From positions 62,001 through 126,000 of the forward strand of contig NZ_JANCTD010000004.1 in assembly GCF_024297185.1 (NCBI RefSeq): a stretch of DNA of 64,000 bases. Reading direction: 5' to 3'. This DNA comes from Lewinella sp. JB7. Its GTDB lineage: Bacteria > Bacteroidota > Bacteroidia > Chitinophagales > Saprospiraceae. Positions 17,492 through 31,479 of this stretch are shown piece by piece (the stretch's first letter is position 1; the number at the start of each line of letters is the position of its first letter). Position numbers and translations under genes: made by a program. The notes beneath the pieces are model-generated. The model was not told where the DNA came from. It was given only the letters and a program-made list of their open reading frames with translations, and did no database searches.

Positions 17492-20400
17492 CTATTCGGC
17501 GGGTTCCTCGGTAGCCAGTTCGGCTTCTTCGGCGGCGCGGGCGGCGGCTTCCTCCTCGGCGAAGGCGGCCTGCCGGGCTTCCCAGGCTTCCTGCTGTTCC
17601 TTCGTCGTGACGAAGAGGCGGTCGTATTTCCGCATACCGGTACCGGCGGGGATCCGCTTGCCGACAATGACGTTCTCCTTCAGTCCCTCCAGGTAGTCGC
17701 GCTTGGCGGCAATGGCGGCGGTGGAGAGGACCTTAGTAGTTTCCTGGAACGAGGCGGCACTGATCCAGCTCGGAGTTCCGAGGCTCGACTTCGTAATACC
17801 CTGCAGCAGGGGGAAGGAGGTAGCGGCCTGCGCATCCCGGAAGGCGACGCTCTTAAGGTCGTTACGCTTCAGGTAGCTGTTCTCCTCACGAACTTGGCGC
17901 ATCGTGACGATCTGCCCTTCCTTGAGCTTCTCGCTATCGCCGGCGTCGGTGATGACCTTCTTATCGAAAATCCAGTCGTTCTGCTCGAAGAATTCGTAGC
18001 GCTCGACGGCCTCTCCTTCCAGGAAGGTGGTGTCGCCGCTGTCCACGATCTCCACGCGGCGCATCATCTGACGCACGATGGCTTCGATGTGCTTGTTGTT
18101 GATCGTGATACCCTGCGAACGGTACACTTCCTGTACGCCGTTGACCAGATGGGTCTGTACGGCGAAGGGGCCTTTGATGTCGAGAATGTCCCGGGGAGCA
18201 ATCGCTCCGTCGGAGAGTGGCATTCCCGCGCGGACGAAATCCTGATCCTGGACAAGAATGTGCTTGCTCAGGTTGATGAGGTACTTGCGCTTCTGTCCGT
18301 CCTTCGCCTCCACGATCAGTTCGCGGTTACCGCGCTTGATCTTTTTGGAGAAGGTGACGACTCCGTCGATCTCGGAGACCACGGCGGGGTTGCTGGGGTT
18401 ACGGGCTTCGAAGAGTTCCGTTACCCGGGGCAGACCACCGGTGATGTCCGCGATCTTACCCAGTTTCCGGGGGATCTTGACGATCTTTTCTCCGATGGCA
18501 ACCTCGGCGCCGTCCTCGATGCTGATGTAGGCACCTACGGGCAGGTTGTAGCTCCGCAGCTCCTCTCCGTCCCTGCTCAGGATGGAGATGGTGGGGATCT
18601 TCTTCCGGTCCCGGGTTTCGATGACCACCTTCTCCTCGAAGCCGGTCTGATCATCCCGCTCGGTCCGGAAAGTGACGCCCTCGTCAATGTCGCTGAAGCG
18701 GGCAATACCCTTGAATTCGGAAATGATCACCGCGTTGTAGGGATCCCATTCGACGATCACGTCGCCCTTCTTGATGTCCTGACCGTCCTTCACGTGGATG
18801 GTACCGCCGTAGGGAAGGTGCTGGGTGGCGTAAACCTTGCCGCTTTCCGGATCGACGATCTTGATCTCGCCGGACCGGGACAGCACGACGTCCTGCTTAT
18901 CGCCCATTTCGTTCTCGGCCGTGACTACACGAACACCGTCAAAGACGACCTTACCGTTGAACTTGGAAACGAGTTCGCTTTCCTGCCGGGTAACCGAAGC
19001 GATACCACCGACGTGGAACGTCCGGAGCGTCAGCTGGGTACCGGGTTCCCCGATCGACTGGGCGGCGATGATACCGACGGCATCCCCCATTTCCGCCTTG
19101 CGGCCGGTAGCGAGGTTCTTGCCGTAGCACTTCGCGCAAACTCCCCGCTTCACCTCACAAGTGAGGACGGAGCGGATGGTTACTTCCTCGATGCCCTCGT
19201 CTTCGATGTACTTAGCGGTGCGATCGTCGATGTATTCATCGGCCTTTACGATCACCTCATCGGTAACGGGGTGGACGATTTCGTGGAGGGAGTAGCGACC
19301 GGCGATGCGGCTGGTCAGGCTCTCCACAACCTTATCGTTCTCCTTCAGGGCGGAAGTATCAATACCACGGAGGGTTTCACAGTCATCTTCCATGACCACC
19401 ACGTCCTGGGCGACGTCGACAAGACGACGGGTCAGGTAACCGGCATCGGCGGTCTTGAGGGCCGTATCGGCCAGACCCTTACGGGCACCGTGGGTGGAGA
19501 TGAAGTATTCGAGTACCGACAGACCATCCACGAAGTTGGAGAGGATCGGGTTTTCGATAACGGCCGGGCCACTGTCGTTCGACTTCTTCGGCTTGGCCAT
19601 CAGTCCACGAAGTCCGCACAGCTGCTTGATCTGCTGAGTGGAACCCCGGGCACCGCTATCCAGCATCATGTAGACCGAGTTGAAGCCCTGCTTGTGCGTG
19701 GCCAACTCCTGCATGAGGGTGTTGGTGATCTGGTTGTCAGCGTACGTCCACTTATCGATGATCTGGTTGTAGCGCTCGTTGTTGGTGATCAGACCCATGT
19801 TGAAGTTGTCCATCACCTCGTCCACTTCGGTGCGGGCCTGGGTAAGAACATCCTGCTTAACGGACGGGGTGATGAGGTCACCGAGGTTGAAGGACAGACC
19901 GCCCTTAAATGCCCAGGTGAAGCCCATGTCCTTGATCTTATCAAGGAAGGTGGCCGTGATGGCGAAGTTGGACCGCTCGAGGATATCGGCGATGACCAGC
20001 TTCAGGTTCTTCTTCGTGAGCAGTACGTTTACGAAAGGCATGCCCTTCGGGACGGCACTGTTAAACATCACGCGACCGGTAGTGGTCTCGATGAGTTTCA
20101 GCTTCATTTTGCCGTTCTCGTCTTCCTGGGGTACGCGGCAGTGAATGACGGCGTGGAGGTCAAGTTGTCCCTCGTTGTAGGCGATCATCACCTCCTCGGA
20201 ACTATAGAACTTACGTCCTTCACCCTTCACCTTGACGTCACCTTCGCTGCGGCGCTGCTTGGTAATGTAGTACAGACCGAGTACCATATCCTGGGAAGGA
20301 AGTGTCACGGGCGTACCGTTCTGCGGGTTGAGCATATTGTGGGCCGAAAGCATCAGCACCTGGGCCTCCAGAATGGCGGCCTGGCTCAGCGGCACGTGAA

Positions 20401-21847
20401 CGGCCATCTGGTCACCGTCGAAGTCGGCGTTGAAGGCCGAACAAACGAGGGGGTGCAGTTGGATCGCCTTGCCCTCGATCAGTTTAGGCTGGAAGGCCTG
20501 GATCGAAAGACGGTGCAGCGTCGGCGCCCGGTTGAGCATGACGGGGTGGCCACGCAGGATGTTCTCCAGGATTTCCCAGATCACGGGCTCCTTACGGTCA
20601 ACCAGCTTCTTAGCGGATTTAACCGTCTTGACGATACCGCGCTCGATGAGCTTACGGATGATGAACGGTTTGAAGAGCTCGGCGGCCATTCCTTTCGGAA
20701 TACCACACTCGTGCAGCTTCAGGGTAGGACCTACTACGATAACCGAACGGCCGGAGTAATCGACCCGCTTACCGAGCAGGTTCTGACGGAAGCGTCCCTG
20801 CTTGCCCTTCAGGATATCGGACAGCGACTTCAGCGCACGACCACCCTCGGCCTTCACGGCGTTGGACTTCCGGCTATTGTCGAAGAGGCTATCGACGGCT
20901 TCCTGCAGCATCCGCTTTTCGTTGCGGAGAATGACTTCGGGAGCCTTGATCTCTAGCAGGCGCTTCAGGCGGTTGTTGCGGATGATGACCCGGCGGTACA
21001 GATCGTTAAGGTCGGAGGAGGCGAAACGGCCACCGTCCAGGGGCACCAGCGGGCGCAGTTCCGGCGGAACGACGGGCAGGTACTGGATGATGGTCCACTC
21101 CGGCTTGTTGGTCACGTTCTCCTGTGCGTCGCGGAAAGCTTCCACTACGCGGAGGCGCTTAAGGGCCTCGCTCTTCCGCTGCTGGCTGGTTTCCGTATTG
21201 GCCTGGTGGCGCAACTGGAAGCTGAGCTCGTCGAGTTTGAGACCTTCGAGCAGGTCCCGGATCGCCTCGGCGCCCATTTTGGCTACGAACTTGTCGGGGT
21301 GACCGTCTTCGAGCTGCTGATTTTCGGGCGGCAGGGTTTCGAGGATGTCGAGATACTGCTCCTCCGTGAGGAGAGTCTTGTGCATGATCTCTTCACTCTC
21401 CCGGATTCCGGGATTGATCACGACGTAACGCTCGTAATAGATGATGCTTTCCAGGTGCTTCGAGCTGAAGCCAAGGAGGTAGGCGATCTTATTGGGCAGC
21501 GACTTGAAGAACCAGATGTGGACGACGGGCACGACCAGGCGGATGTGTCCCATACGCTCACGCCGCACCTTTTTCTCCGTGACTTCGACCCCACAGCGGT
21601 CACAGACGATGCCCTTGTACCGGATACGCTTGTACTTACCACAGTAGCACTCGTAATCCTTGACGGGGCCGAAGATACGCTCGCAGAAAAGTCCATCACG
21701 TTCCGGCTTATAGCTGCGGTAGTTGATGGTCTCGGGCTTCAGCACCTCACCGTAGCTGCGTTCCAGGATATCGTCCGGGCTCGACAGGCTGATGGTGATC
21801 GCATCGAAGTCCTGCTTCTGGAGGTTGTTACTCTTCTTAAATGCCAT
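17492..21847 (-). CDS. rpoC: DNA-directed RNA polymerase subunit beta'
   Basis: 1451 residues, the usual length for Bacteroidota RpoC. Cys67, 69, 82 and 85 form the N-terminal zinc site ([22 protein letters not shown]); the catalytic magnesium loop [12 protein letters not shown] lies near residue 474; the second zinc site is in [18 protein letters not shown]. It ends with an acidic Ala/Glu-rich tail. It is the last gene of the block and lies 112 bases after rpoB, with two GC-rich hairpins in that spacer. Identification is certain. Confidence 0.99.
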   Translation of the reverse strand: MAFKKSNNLQKQDFDAITISLSSPDDILERSYGEVLKPETINYRSYKPERDGLFCERIFGPVKDYECYCGKYKRIRYKGIVCDRCGVEVTEKKVRRERMGHIRLVVPVVHIWFFKSLPNKIAYLLGFSSKHLESIIYYERYVVINPGIRESEEIMHKTLLTEEQYLDILETLPPENQQLEDGHPDKFVAKMGAEAIRDLLEGLKLDELSFQLRHQANTETSQQRKSEALKRLRVVEAFRDAQENVTNKPEWTIIQYLPVVPPELRPLVPLDGGRFASSDLNDLYRRVIIRNNRLKRLLEIKAPEVILRNEKRMLQEAVDSLFDNSRKSNAVKAEGGRALKSLSDILKGKQGRFRQNLLGKRVDYSGRSVIVVGPTLKLHECGIPKGMAAELFKPFIIRKLIERGIVKTVKSAKKLVDRKEPVIWEILENILRGHPVMLNRAPTLHRLSIQAFQPKLIEGKAIQLHPLVCSAFNADFDGDQMAVHVPLSQAAILEAQVLMLSAHNMLNPQNGTPVTLPSQDMVLGLYYITKQRRSEGDVKVKGEGRKFYSSEEVMIAYNEGQLDLHAVIHCRVPQEDENGKMKLKLIETTTGRVMFNSAVPKGMPFVNVLLTKKNLKLVIADILERSNFAITATFLDKIKDMGFTWAFKGGLSFNLGDLITPSVKQDVLTQARTEVDEVMDNFNMGLITNNERYNQIIDKWTYADNQITNTLMQELATHKQGFNSVYMMLDSGARGSTQQIKQLCGLRGLMAKPKKSNDSGPAVIENPILSNFVDGLSVLEYFISTHGARKGLADTALKTADAGYLTRRLVDVAQDVVVMEDDCETLRGIDTSALKENDKVVESLTSRIAGRYSLHEIVHPVTDEVIVKADEYIDDRTAKYIEDEGIEEVTIRSVLTCEVKRGVCAKCYGKNLATGRKAEMGDAVGIIAAQSIGEPGTQLTLRTFHVGGIASVTRQESELVSKFNGKVVFDGVRVVTAENEMGDKQDVVLSRSGEIKIVDPESGKVYATQHLPYGGTIHVKDGQDIKKGDVIVEWDPYNAVIISEFKGIARFSDIDEGVTFRTERDDQTGFEEKVVIETRDRKKIPTISILSRDGEELRSYNLPVGAYISIEDGAEVAIGEKIVKIPRKLGKIADITGGLPRVTELFEARNPSNPAVVSEIDGVVTFSKKIKRGNRELIVEAKDGQKRKYLINLSKHILVQDQDFVRAGMPLSDGAIAPRDILDIKGPFAVQTHLVNGVQEVYRSQGITINNKHIEAIVRQMMRRVEIVDSGDTTFLEGEAVERYEFFEQNDWIFDKKVITDAGDSEKLKEGQIVTMRQVREENSYLKRNDLKSVAFRDAQAATSFPLLQGITKSSLGTPSWISAASFQETTKVLSTAAIAAKRDYLEGLKENVIVGKRIPAGTGMRKYDRLFVTTKEQQEAWEARQAAFAEEEAAARAAEEAELATEEPAE

Positions 21848-21864
21848 AGTTTATTTTATAGGGA

Positions 21865-21913
21865 AGGTTGGCGGGGGCGCGGGTGCAATGCTCCTGCGTC
21901 CCCGCCTAACCTT
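21865..21913 (-). terminator. GC-rich hairpin in the rpoB-rpoC spacer (distal)
   Basis: Arms GCGGGGGCGC and GCGTCCCCGC (one G-T pair) with flanking AAGGTT/AACCTT pairing. It lies just before rpoC. Without a T-tract it is more likely an RNA-processing or pausing site, or an attenuator, than a full terminator. Confidence 0.4.
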
Positions 21914-21926
21914 AGTTTTCAAAATA

Positions 21927-21948
21927 CCCTGCTCCCGTCGGAGCGGGG
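21927..21948 (-). terminator. Hairpin directly after rpoB
   Basis: A nine-pair stem (CCCTGCTCC with GGAGCGGGG, one G-T pair) and a CGTC loop. Reading leftward it is followed by TATTTTG, so it could be a weak attenuator between rpoB and rpoC. Confidence 0.4.
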
Positions 21949-21959
21949 AACCCGACGGT

Positions 21960-25784
<3,825 letters not shown>

Positions 25785-26000
25785 TAGCAGTTTTCCTTTA
25801 TATTTAACCCGGATAGCCTTCCGCGGTGGCTTGGATCCAGGAGTATGGTATGTGTTCCGGAGGAAATTCTCCGGAGGGTATGGGGCATTGCGAAGAAACA
25901 CAACAGAATCTGCCCCGAATTAGTTTCGCACGCAGGCGATTTCTTATACGCGAATGGCCCAGCCAGACCGTTGTCCGCTAAGCCTATCAAAACGAGGAAG

Positions 26001-26040
26001 AAGCGGGGGACGCTACCGGTTTGGCAACGCCCCCGCGCTT
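26001..26040 (-). terminator. Attenuator-like hairpin between rplL and rpoB
   Basis: GCGGGGG (26003-26009) pairs with CCCCCGC (26030-26036), with AAGC/GCTT able to extend the stem around a small bulge. It lies 27 bases after the rplL stop. In many bacteria a partial terminator between rplL and rpoB adjusts the ratio of ribosomal to polymerase transcripts; the position supports that role here, but there is no T-tract directly after the stem. Confidence 0.5.
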
Positions 26041-26066
26041 ATATCCTTTCGAAGGGAGCGACTGAA

Positions 26067-26447
26067 TTACTTCAGTACGACCGTAGCACCGGCCTCCTCG
26101 AGAGCGGCCTTGATGCTTTCACCTTCGGCCTTGTCAACACCGGACTTGAGCGTGGCGGGAGCGCCATCGACCATTTCCTTTGCGTCCTTAAGACCGAGAC
26201 CGAGCAGGGTCTTCACTTCCTTCACGACCTTCAGCTTGCTGCCACCGGCAGATTCCAGGATCACGTCGAATTCGGTTTGCTCAGCGGCGGCTTCGCCACC
26301 GGCTTCACCACCTCCTCCACCGGCTACCGCTACGGCGGCGGCGGCGGGCTCGATGCCGTGTTCGTCTTTCAGGATCTGCAGGAGCTCGGTAACGTCCTTA
26401 ATGGTAAGTTCTACGAGCTGGTCGGCAATTGCTTTTACGTCTGCCAT
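26067..26447 (-). CDS. rplL: 50S ribosomal protein L7/L12
   Basis: 126 residues. N-terminal dimerisation helices ([22 protein letters not shown]), a flexible Ala/Gly-rich hinge ([16 protein letters not shown]) and the conserved factor-binding C-terminal domain ([32 protein letters not shown] is recognisable in two parts). Present as dimers on the L10 stalk, it recruits translation GTPases. It follows rplJ after 93 bases. Confidence 0.98.
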   Translation of the reverse strand: MADVKAIADQLVELTIKDVTELLQILKDEHGIEPAAAAVAVAGGGGGEAGGEAAAEQTEFDVILESAGGSKLKVVKEVKTLLGLGLKDAKEMVDGAPATLKSGVDKAEGESIKAALEEAGATVVLK

Positions 26448-26540
26448 AATAAAAATGTATTTAATAGTGATTTGCGAGTCTCGCCACCGTGAGTGGCGGC
26501 AGTACCCATGCGTAATCAGCTTGGAAGCCAGTTAATAAAT

Positions 26541-27071
26541 TTAGCCCTCGCGTTCTTCGAGGGTTTTGAGCGCGCCGGCAAGCTTGCTGCCCTGGCCCTT
26601 CAGGCCGCCGAGCAGGTTCTGCATGGGGCTCTGGAGCAGGGTAAGGATGTCAGCCAGTACTTCGTCGCGACTCTTGAGTTTGGCGAGCAGGTCGAGCTGG
26701 TCATCGCCGCTGTAAACCGAGCTGGCGATGTAAGCCGCCTTGAGGATAGGACGTTCGCCCTTGTCCTCACGGAATTCCTTGATCACCTTCGCGGGAGCGT
26801 TTCCTACTTCGGAGAACATGATCGCCGTCGGGCCCTTGAGGGCGTCGAACAGGGGAGCGTAGTTGTTCTCTTCGGGCAGTTGCTCGAGGGCCTTGCGGGC
26901 CAGGGTGTTCTTGACGACCTGCATGGACACGCCACGCTGGTAGCAGATACCGCGCAGGCGGTTCACCTGCTCAACGGTAAGGGTGGAGGCGTCGGCGATG
27001 TAGAAGTAGTCGTTATTTTCGAAACGCTCCTTCAGGGATTCAATGGCCGCCGCTTTATCTGTCTTATTCAT
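26541..27071 (-). CDS. rplJ: 50S ribosomal protein L10
   Basis: 176 residues. The N-terminal domain with LTVEQVNRLRGICYQRG and VVKNTLARKALE matches L10, the stalk base that binds 23S rRNA and L7/L12 dimers. The C-terminal helix for L12 binding is present. It lies 21 bases after rplA, so there is no room for a long independent leader between them. Confidence 0.97.
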   Translation of the reverse strand: MNKTDKAAAIESLKERFENNDYFYIADASTLTVEQVNRLRGICYQRGVSMQVVKNTLARKALEQLPEENNYAPLFDALKGPTAIMFSEVGNAPAKVIKEFREDKGERPILKAAYIASSVYSGDDQLDLLAKLKSRDEVLADILTLLQSPMQNLLGGLKGQGSKLAGALKTLEEREG

Positions 27072-27092
27072 GGTTGATATTGTTTAGGACGG

Positions 27093-27785
27093 TTAGGCGA
27101 TGGTCTTCGGATCGATCTTGATGCCCGGGCTCATGGTAGAGGCTACGGTCACCGACTTCATGTAGTTGCCCTTAGCGCTGCTGGGCTTCATGCGTACCAG
27201 GGTACCGAGAAGCTCGTTGGCGTTGTCCTTCAGTTGTTCGGGGGTAAATTCTACCCGGCCGATGCTGCTGTGCACGATTCCGAACTTGTCTACCCGGAAA
27301 GCGATCTTACCACCCTTCACGTCGGTGATGGCCTTGGCCACGTCCATCGTTACGGTTCCCGTCTTGGGGTTAGGCATCAGGCCGCGGGGACCGAGTACAC
27401 GACCCAGACGACCTACTTTAGCCATAGTCTGTGGCATGGCCACGACCACGTCGAAGTCCGTCCAGCCGTCGTTTACCCGCTGGACCAGCTCGTCCAGACC
27501 GGCGAAGTCAGCACCCGCGTCGAGGGCTTCCTGTTCCTTATCGGGGGTCACGAAAGCCAGTACGCGCTTCGTCTTACCGGTTCCGTGGGGAAGGGTGACC
27601 GTTCCCCGGAGGGCCTGATCAGCCTTGCGGGGATCGATCCCCAGACGTACGTGTACGTCTACCGATGCATTGAACTTCGCAACATTGACCTCCTTGACGA
27701 GGGTCACGGCCTCTTCGAGGCTGTAGTGCTTGGTTGCATCGACTTTCTCAGCGGCGGCTTTGCGCGCCTTACTAAGTTTAGCCAT
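27093..27785 (-). CDS. rplA: 50S ribosomal protein L1
   Basis: 230 residues with the L1 signatures [27 protein letters not shown] and [22 protein letters not shown]1 forms the mobile stalk at the ribosomal E-site and, in many bacteria, represses its own operon by binding the rplK leader. It follows rplK after 65 bases. Confidence 0.98.
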   Translation of the reverse strand: MAKLSKARKAAAEKVDATKHYSLEEAVTLVKEVNVAKFNASVDVHVRLGIDPRKADQALRGTVTLPHGTGKTKRVLAFVTPDKEQEALDAGADFAGLDELVQRVNDGWTDFDVVVAMPQTMAKVGRLGRVLGPRGLMPNPKTGTVTMDVAKAITDVKGGKIAFRVDKFGIVHSSIGRVEFTPEQLKDNANELLGTLVRMKPSSAKGNYMKSVTVASTMSPGIKIDPKTIA

Positions 27786-27850
27786 GATTGAATAATTTGA
27801 GGTTTATAGCGCGTACCGGTGGTACGCTCCCTACGTATGAATAATTGAGT

Positions 27851-28297
27851 TTAATTCGCCTCCCAGGGGGGCGTACCGTCGACCACGATGCCCATGGAGC
27901 GGGCGGTGCCGGCGACCATTTTCATGCCGCTTTCCACGGTAAAGGCGTTCAGGTCGGGCATCTTGCTCTCGGCAATCGCGCGGACCTGGTCCCAGGTTAC
28001 TTTGGCGACTTTGTTCCGGTTGGGCTCCTTGGATCCGCTCTTCAGCTTGGCTGCTTCGAGCAGCTGCACGGCGGCCGGGGGCGTCTTAATGACGAAGTCG
28101 AACGACTTGTCCTTGTAAACGGTGATGACGACGGGGAGGACCTTACCCTGGCTGTCCTGAGTAGCCGCATTGAAGCGCTTACAGAACTCCATAATGTTGA
28201 CGCCCTTGGCACCGAGTGCCGGACCGACCGGGGGGGCCGGGTTGGCCGCGCCGCCGCGGACCTGTAGTTTGATAAAGGTTTCTACTTCCTTAGCCAT
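27851..28297 (-). CDS. rplK: 50S ribosomal protein L11
   Basis: 148 residues. Opens [20 protein letters not shown], with the RNA-binding [20 protein letters not shown] and the C-terminal [19 protein letters not shown]11 binds the GTPase-associated region of 23S rRNA. It is preceded by a 93-base spacer that holds a small hairpin. Confidence 0.98.
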   Translation of the reverse strand: MAKEVETFIKLQVRGGAANPAPPVGPALGAKGVNIMEFCKRFNAATQDSQGKVLPVVITVYKDKSFDFVIKTPPAAVQLLEAAKLKSGSKEPNRNKVAKVTWDQVRAIAESKMPDLNAFTVESGMKMVAGTARSMGIVVDGTPPWEAN

Positions 28298-28350
28298 GTT
28301 GACTTATTTGTGTCGTACTGACGAAGTTGGCGTGCATCCCGCTGGGGGTA

Positions 28351-28375
28351 CCACACCCGCCTCTCCGACGTGTGG
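28351..28375 (-). promoter_or_regulatory. Hairpin in the nusG-rplK spacer
   Basis: CCACAC (28351-28356) and GTGTGG (28370-28375) form a six-pair stem 54 bases ahead of rplK. It is the place where an L1-responsive leader would be expected by analogy with other bacteria, but I could not match the L1-binding motif, so the role is open. Confidence 0.25.
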
Positions 28376-28390
28376 AATGTTGTTAAGGTA

Positions 28391-28936
28391 TTAAGACTGC
28401 TTTTCGACCTGCATGAAGTTCAGTTCGACTTCCGTGCCGCGACCGAAGATCTTGACGATCACTTTCAGTTTTTTCTTTTCTTCGTTCACTTCCTGAATAT
28501 CCCCGACGAATTCATTGAAGGGACCGTCGATAATCTTGACGGTTTCGCCTTCGATGAAGGGTTCGATCATCGTATCGCCGGCTTCGAGGCTTTCGTCCAC
28601 CTTACCCAGGAGGCGGTTGGCTTCGGACTCGCGCATGGGGACCGGTTCGCTCTTGCCGAGGAAATGAATAACGTTCGGTAGGCTGGTGATGGCGTCGACC
28701 ACTTCCGCGTTCAGTGCGTAAGGATCGGCTTCCACCAGGATGTAACCCGGCAGGATATTCCGATCGGAAATGACCTTCTTACCACTGCGGATCTTGTATA
28801 CTTTTTCGGTGGGCACGACGATCTTAGTAACGTGGCTGCCCCAGTCGTTACGCTCGATCTCTTTTTCGATCCGTTCCTTGATCTTTTTCTCCTTGCCACT
28901 GATTACCCGCAGCGAGTACCATTTATTGTCTGCCAT
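28391..28936 (-). CDS. nusG: Transcription termination/antitermination factor NusG
   Basis: 181 residues from the ATG at 28936 (MADNKWYSLRVISGKEKKI), the usual NusG opening; open frame further upstream overlaps secE and is not coding. It contains the NGN-domain stretch ILPGYILVEADPYALNAE and the C-terminal KOW motif FIEGETVKIIDGPFNEFVG. It binds RNA polymerase and couples it to Rho or the ribosome. It follows secE after 14 bases. Confidence 0.97.
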   Translation of the reverse strand: MADNKWYSLRVISGKEKKIKERIEKEIERNDWGSHVTKIVVPTEKVYKIRSGKKVISDRNILPGYILVEADPYALNAEVVDAITSLPNVIHFLGKSEPVPMRESEANRLLGKVDESLEAGDTMIEPFIEGETVKIIDGPFNEFVGDIQEVNEEKKKLKVIVKIFGRGTEVELNFMQVEKQS

Positions 28937-28950
28937 GCCGATGTATATGC

Positions 28951-29145
28951 TTAACCTCCCGTGCTGTAAATGAAGTCCACCACGTTCTTCCAGACGAAAT
29001 CCATCAGCAGGATCAGCAGGGCGAAGATCGCCGAACCGGTGAGCACCAGGATGGTATTGGTCTGCAGGGTGGAATACGGAGGCCAGGTCACGTTGTGTAC
29101 GAGCTCGTTGTAGCTTTCCCGCAAGTAAAGTCCCAGCTTGTCCAT
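28951..29145 (-). CDS. secE: Preprotein translocase subunit SecE
   Basis: 64 residues, the short single-spanning type. Start at the ATG 29145 gives MDKLGLYLRESYNELVHNVT, followed by WPPYSTLQ and one membrane segment (ILVLTGSAIFALLILLMDFV). SecE clamps SecY in the membrane. It lies 66 bases after the tRNA-Trp gene and directly before nusG, the classical order. Confidence 0.95.
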   Translation of the reverse strand: MDKLGLYLRESYNELVHNVTWPPYSTLQTNTILVLTGSAIFALLILLMDFVWKNVVDFIYSTGG

Positions 29146-29211
29146 GAAGTCGGATTGAAGAATGAAGGATTGAAGGAACGAAAACCGGAGTTCCCGCATT
29201 CCTCCATTGTG

Positions 29212-29284
29212 CACGGGTGGAGAGACTCGAACTCCCAGCCCCTGGTTTTGGAGACCAGTGCTCTGCCAATTGAGCTACACCCGT
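29212..29284 (-). tRNA. tRNA-Trp (CCA)
   Basis: A complete 73-base gene: acceptor ACGGGTG/CACCCGT with discriminator G, D-stem GCTC/GAGC, anticodon arm CTGGT-CTCCAAA-ACCAG giving anticodon CCA, and a T-arm with TTCGAGT. The 3' CCA is not encoded. It lies between tuf and secE, as in many bacteria. Upstream of it (to the right) is an array of defective partial copies of the same gene. Confidence 0.97.
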
Positions 29285-29312
29285 GTGTAAAAAATCAGTG
29301 GGTTTGTTTTGT

Positions 29313-29384
29313 AGCCCCTGGTTTAGCTGCGCTGCTTCCTTCGGAGGTTGGAGACCAGTGCTCTGCCAATTGAGCTACACCCGT
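29313..29384 (-). pseudogene. tRNA-Trp-like partial copy 1 with anticodon-loop insert
   Basis: Identical to tRNA-Trp from the acceptor 5' strand through the D-arm and anticodon 5' stem to CTCCAA. Then a 24-nt insert (29325-29348), then AACCAGGGGCT, after which homology stops. Both sides of the anticodon stem are kept, so an extended hairpin could form. No T-arm or acceptor 3' strand. Confidence 0.85.
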
Positions 29385-29412
29385 GTGTAAAAAATCAGTG
29401 GGTTTATTTTGT

Positions 29413-29484
29413 AGCCCCTGGTTTAGCTGCGCTGCTTCCTTCGGAGGTTGGAGACCAGTGCTCTGCCAATTGAGCTACACCCGT
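29413..29484 (-). pseudogene. tRNA-Trp-like partial copy 2 with anticodon-loop insert
   Basis: Same structure and sequence as copy 1, 100 bases upstream in transcription direction. The 24-nt insert is identical. Confidence 0.85.
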
Positions 29485-29511
29485 GTGTAAAAATCAGTGG
29501 GTTTGTTTTGT

Positions 29512-29604
29512 AGCCCCTGGTTTAGCTGCGCTGCTTCCTTCGGAGGTTGGAGACCAGTGCTCGATCACCTCGAAGTAGCTGCGTAGCACATGGAGCTACA
29601 CCCA
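29512..29604 (-). pseudogene. tRNA-Trp-like partial copy 3 with anticodon- and D-loop inserts
   Basis: The outermost copy. It carries the same 24-nt anticodon-loop insert and, in addition, a 30-nt segment (29563-29592) in place of the eight bases of the D-loop; the D-stem GCTC/GAGC is untouched. The acceptor 5' strand is altered (ATGGGTG rather than ACGGGTG). The D-loop segment resembles the anticodon-loop insert in reverse orientation. Confidence 0.8.
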
Positions 29605-29695
29605 TTTGAAATTACAATTTACCATTTAGCGATGTACCATGGTCGATTTGTGGTGACCCGCAAAGGACGACAGCAATTGGTAAACGGTAAATGGA
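29605..29695. other. Spacer downstream of tuf with AT-rich inverted repeats
   Basis: No gene. TTTAGCGAT at 29625-29633 matches ATCGCTAAA at 29737-29745 in reverse orientation, and TTTACCATTTA near 29618 nearly matches TAAACGGTAAA near 29681, giving nested pairing around the tuf terminator. Confidence 0.4.
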
Positions 29696-29729
29696 AAAGT
29701 TAAGCGCCTGCATTCAGACGCTTAACTTT
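29696..29729 (-). terminator. Intrinsic terminator after tuf
   Basis: An 11-pair stem AAAGTTAAGCG / CGCTTAACTTT with a 12-base loop, 34 bases after the tuf stop; the transcript then continues into TTTTCC. If efficient, it would separate tuf from the tRNA-Trp-secE-nusG transcript, which would then need a promoter in the repeat-bearing spacer. Confidence 0.75.
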
Positions 29730-29763
29730 CCATGCAATCGCTAAAAGGACTCGGTAGAGTCGT

Positions 29764-30960
<1,197 letters not shown>

Positions 30961-31071
30961 CTGAGGATAACCTATTTTGGAATTAAAAAAATGGTGCTAA
31001 TTGAGGGTGCCGACCGCAACCCCGGCCGCCCCTTTCTCCAACCCGCGAGGGCTAAAGAAGTATTACCCTTG

Positions 31072-31143
<72 letters not shown>

Positions 31144-31190
31144 AAAATGGTTGCGATTATCTGTAAGGCCCCACCGTTGTGGGACTCTGG

Positions 31191-31263
31191 AGCGGAAGAC
31201 GAGATTCGAACCCGCGACCCTCAGCTTGGAAGGCTGATGCTCTACCAACTGAGCTACTTCCGC
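31191..31263 (-). tRNA. tRNA-Gly (TCC)
   Basis: A complete 73-base gene with acceptor GCGGAAG/CTTCCGC and discriminator T, D-stem GCTC/GAGC, anticodon arm TCAGC-CTTCCAA-GCTGA giving TCC, and T-loop TTCGAAT. It holds the glyT position. Two defective tandem copies lie immediately upstream in transcription direction. Confidence 0.96.
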
Positions 31264-31310
31264 AAATAATTCTTCGTTGTCAATGACCCGCCGGACATTT
31301 CCGGAGGGGG

Positions 31311-31432
31311 AGCGGAAGACGAGATGACTCCCGTCGGTCGTGAGAAGGTTCGAACCCACGACCCTCAGCTTGGTGCGTCGACCGGGGTTGGGGCCCCGGA
31401 CGTAAGCGCGCTACCAACTGAGCTACTTCCGC
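31311..31432 (-). pseudogene. tRNA-Gly-like copy A with T-loop insert and replaced anticodon arm
   Basis: Acceptor stem and discriminator are identical to tRNA-Gly(TCC). A 24-nt insert (31325-31348) sits in the T-loop while the T-stem still pairs. At 31374-31407 nine bases including the anticodon 5' stem are replaced by 34 bases that contain CCGGGG/CCCCGG and form a GC-rich hairpin, so there is no anticodon. The D-stem 3' side is GCGC instead of GAGC. Confidence 0.85.
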
Positions 31433-31479
31433 AAATAATTCTTCGTTGTCAATGACCCGCCGGACATTTCCGGAGGGGG

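Larger units (their letters stand above)
29251..29566 (-). repeat. Tandem array of tRNA-Trp-derived units (100/100/99 bp)
   Basis: The same segment begins at 29251 (inside the genuine tRNA-Trp), 29351, 29451 and, truncated, 29550. Each unit holds the 5' half of tRNA-Trp, a 24-nt insert at the anticodon loop, the 3' side of the anticodon stem, and a leader of about 26 bases identical to that of the genuine gene. The units are almost identical (one A/G change and one A-run length difference), so the amplification is recent or homogenised. The units lack the T-arm and 3' acceptor strand, so they cannot be ordinary tRNAs. Confidence 0.9.

Noticed and set aside
17894-20956. Very long open frame (about 1020 codons) on the plus strand opposite rpoC, and a similar one (21792-25331) opposite rpoB
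   Set aside because: They are exact antisense of highly conserved polymerase genes. GC-rich third positions suppress stop codons on the opposite strand; the translations have no family resemblance.
29325-29348. Archaeal/eukaryotic-type tRNA intron in the tRNA-Trp copies
   Set aside because: The position is right, but the copies have lost the T-arm and acceptor 3' strand, so splicing could not produce a tRNA, and bacteria lack the splicing endonuclease.
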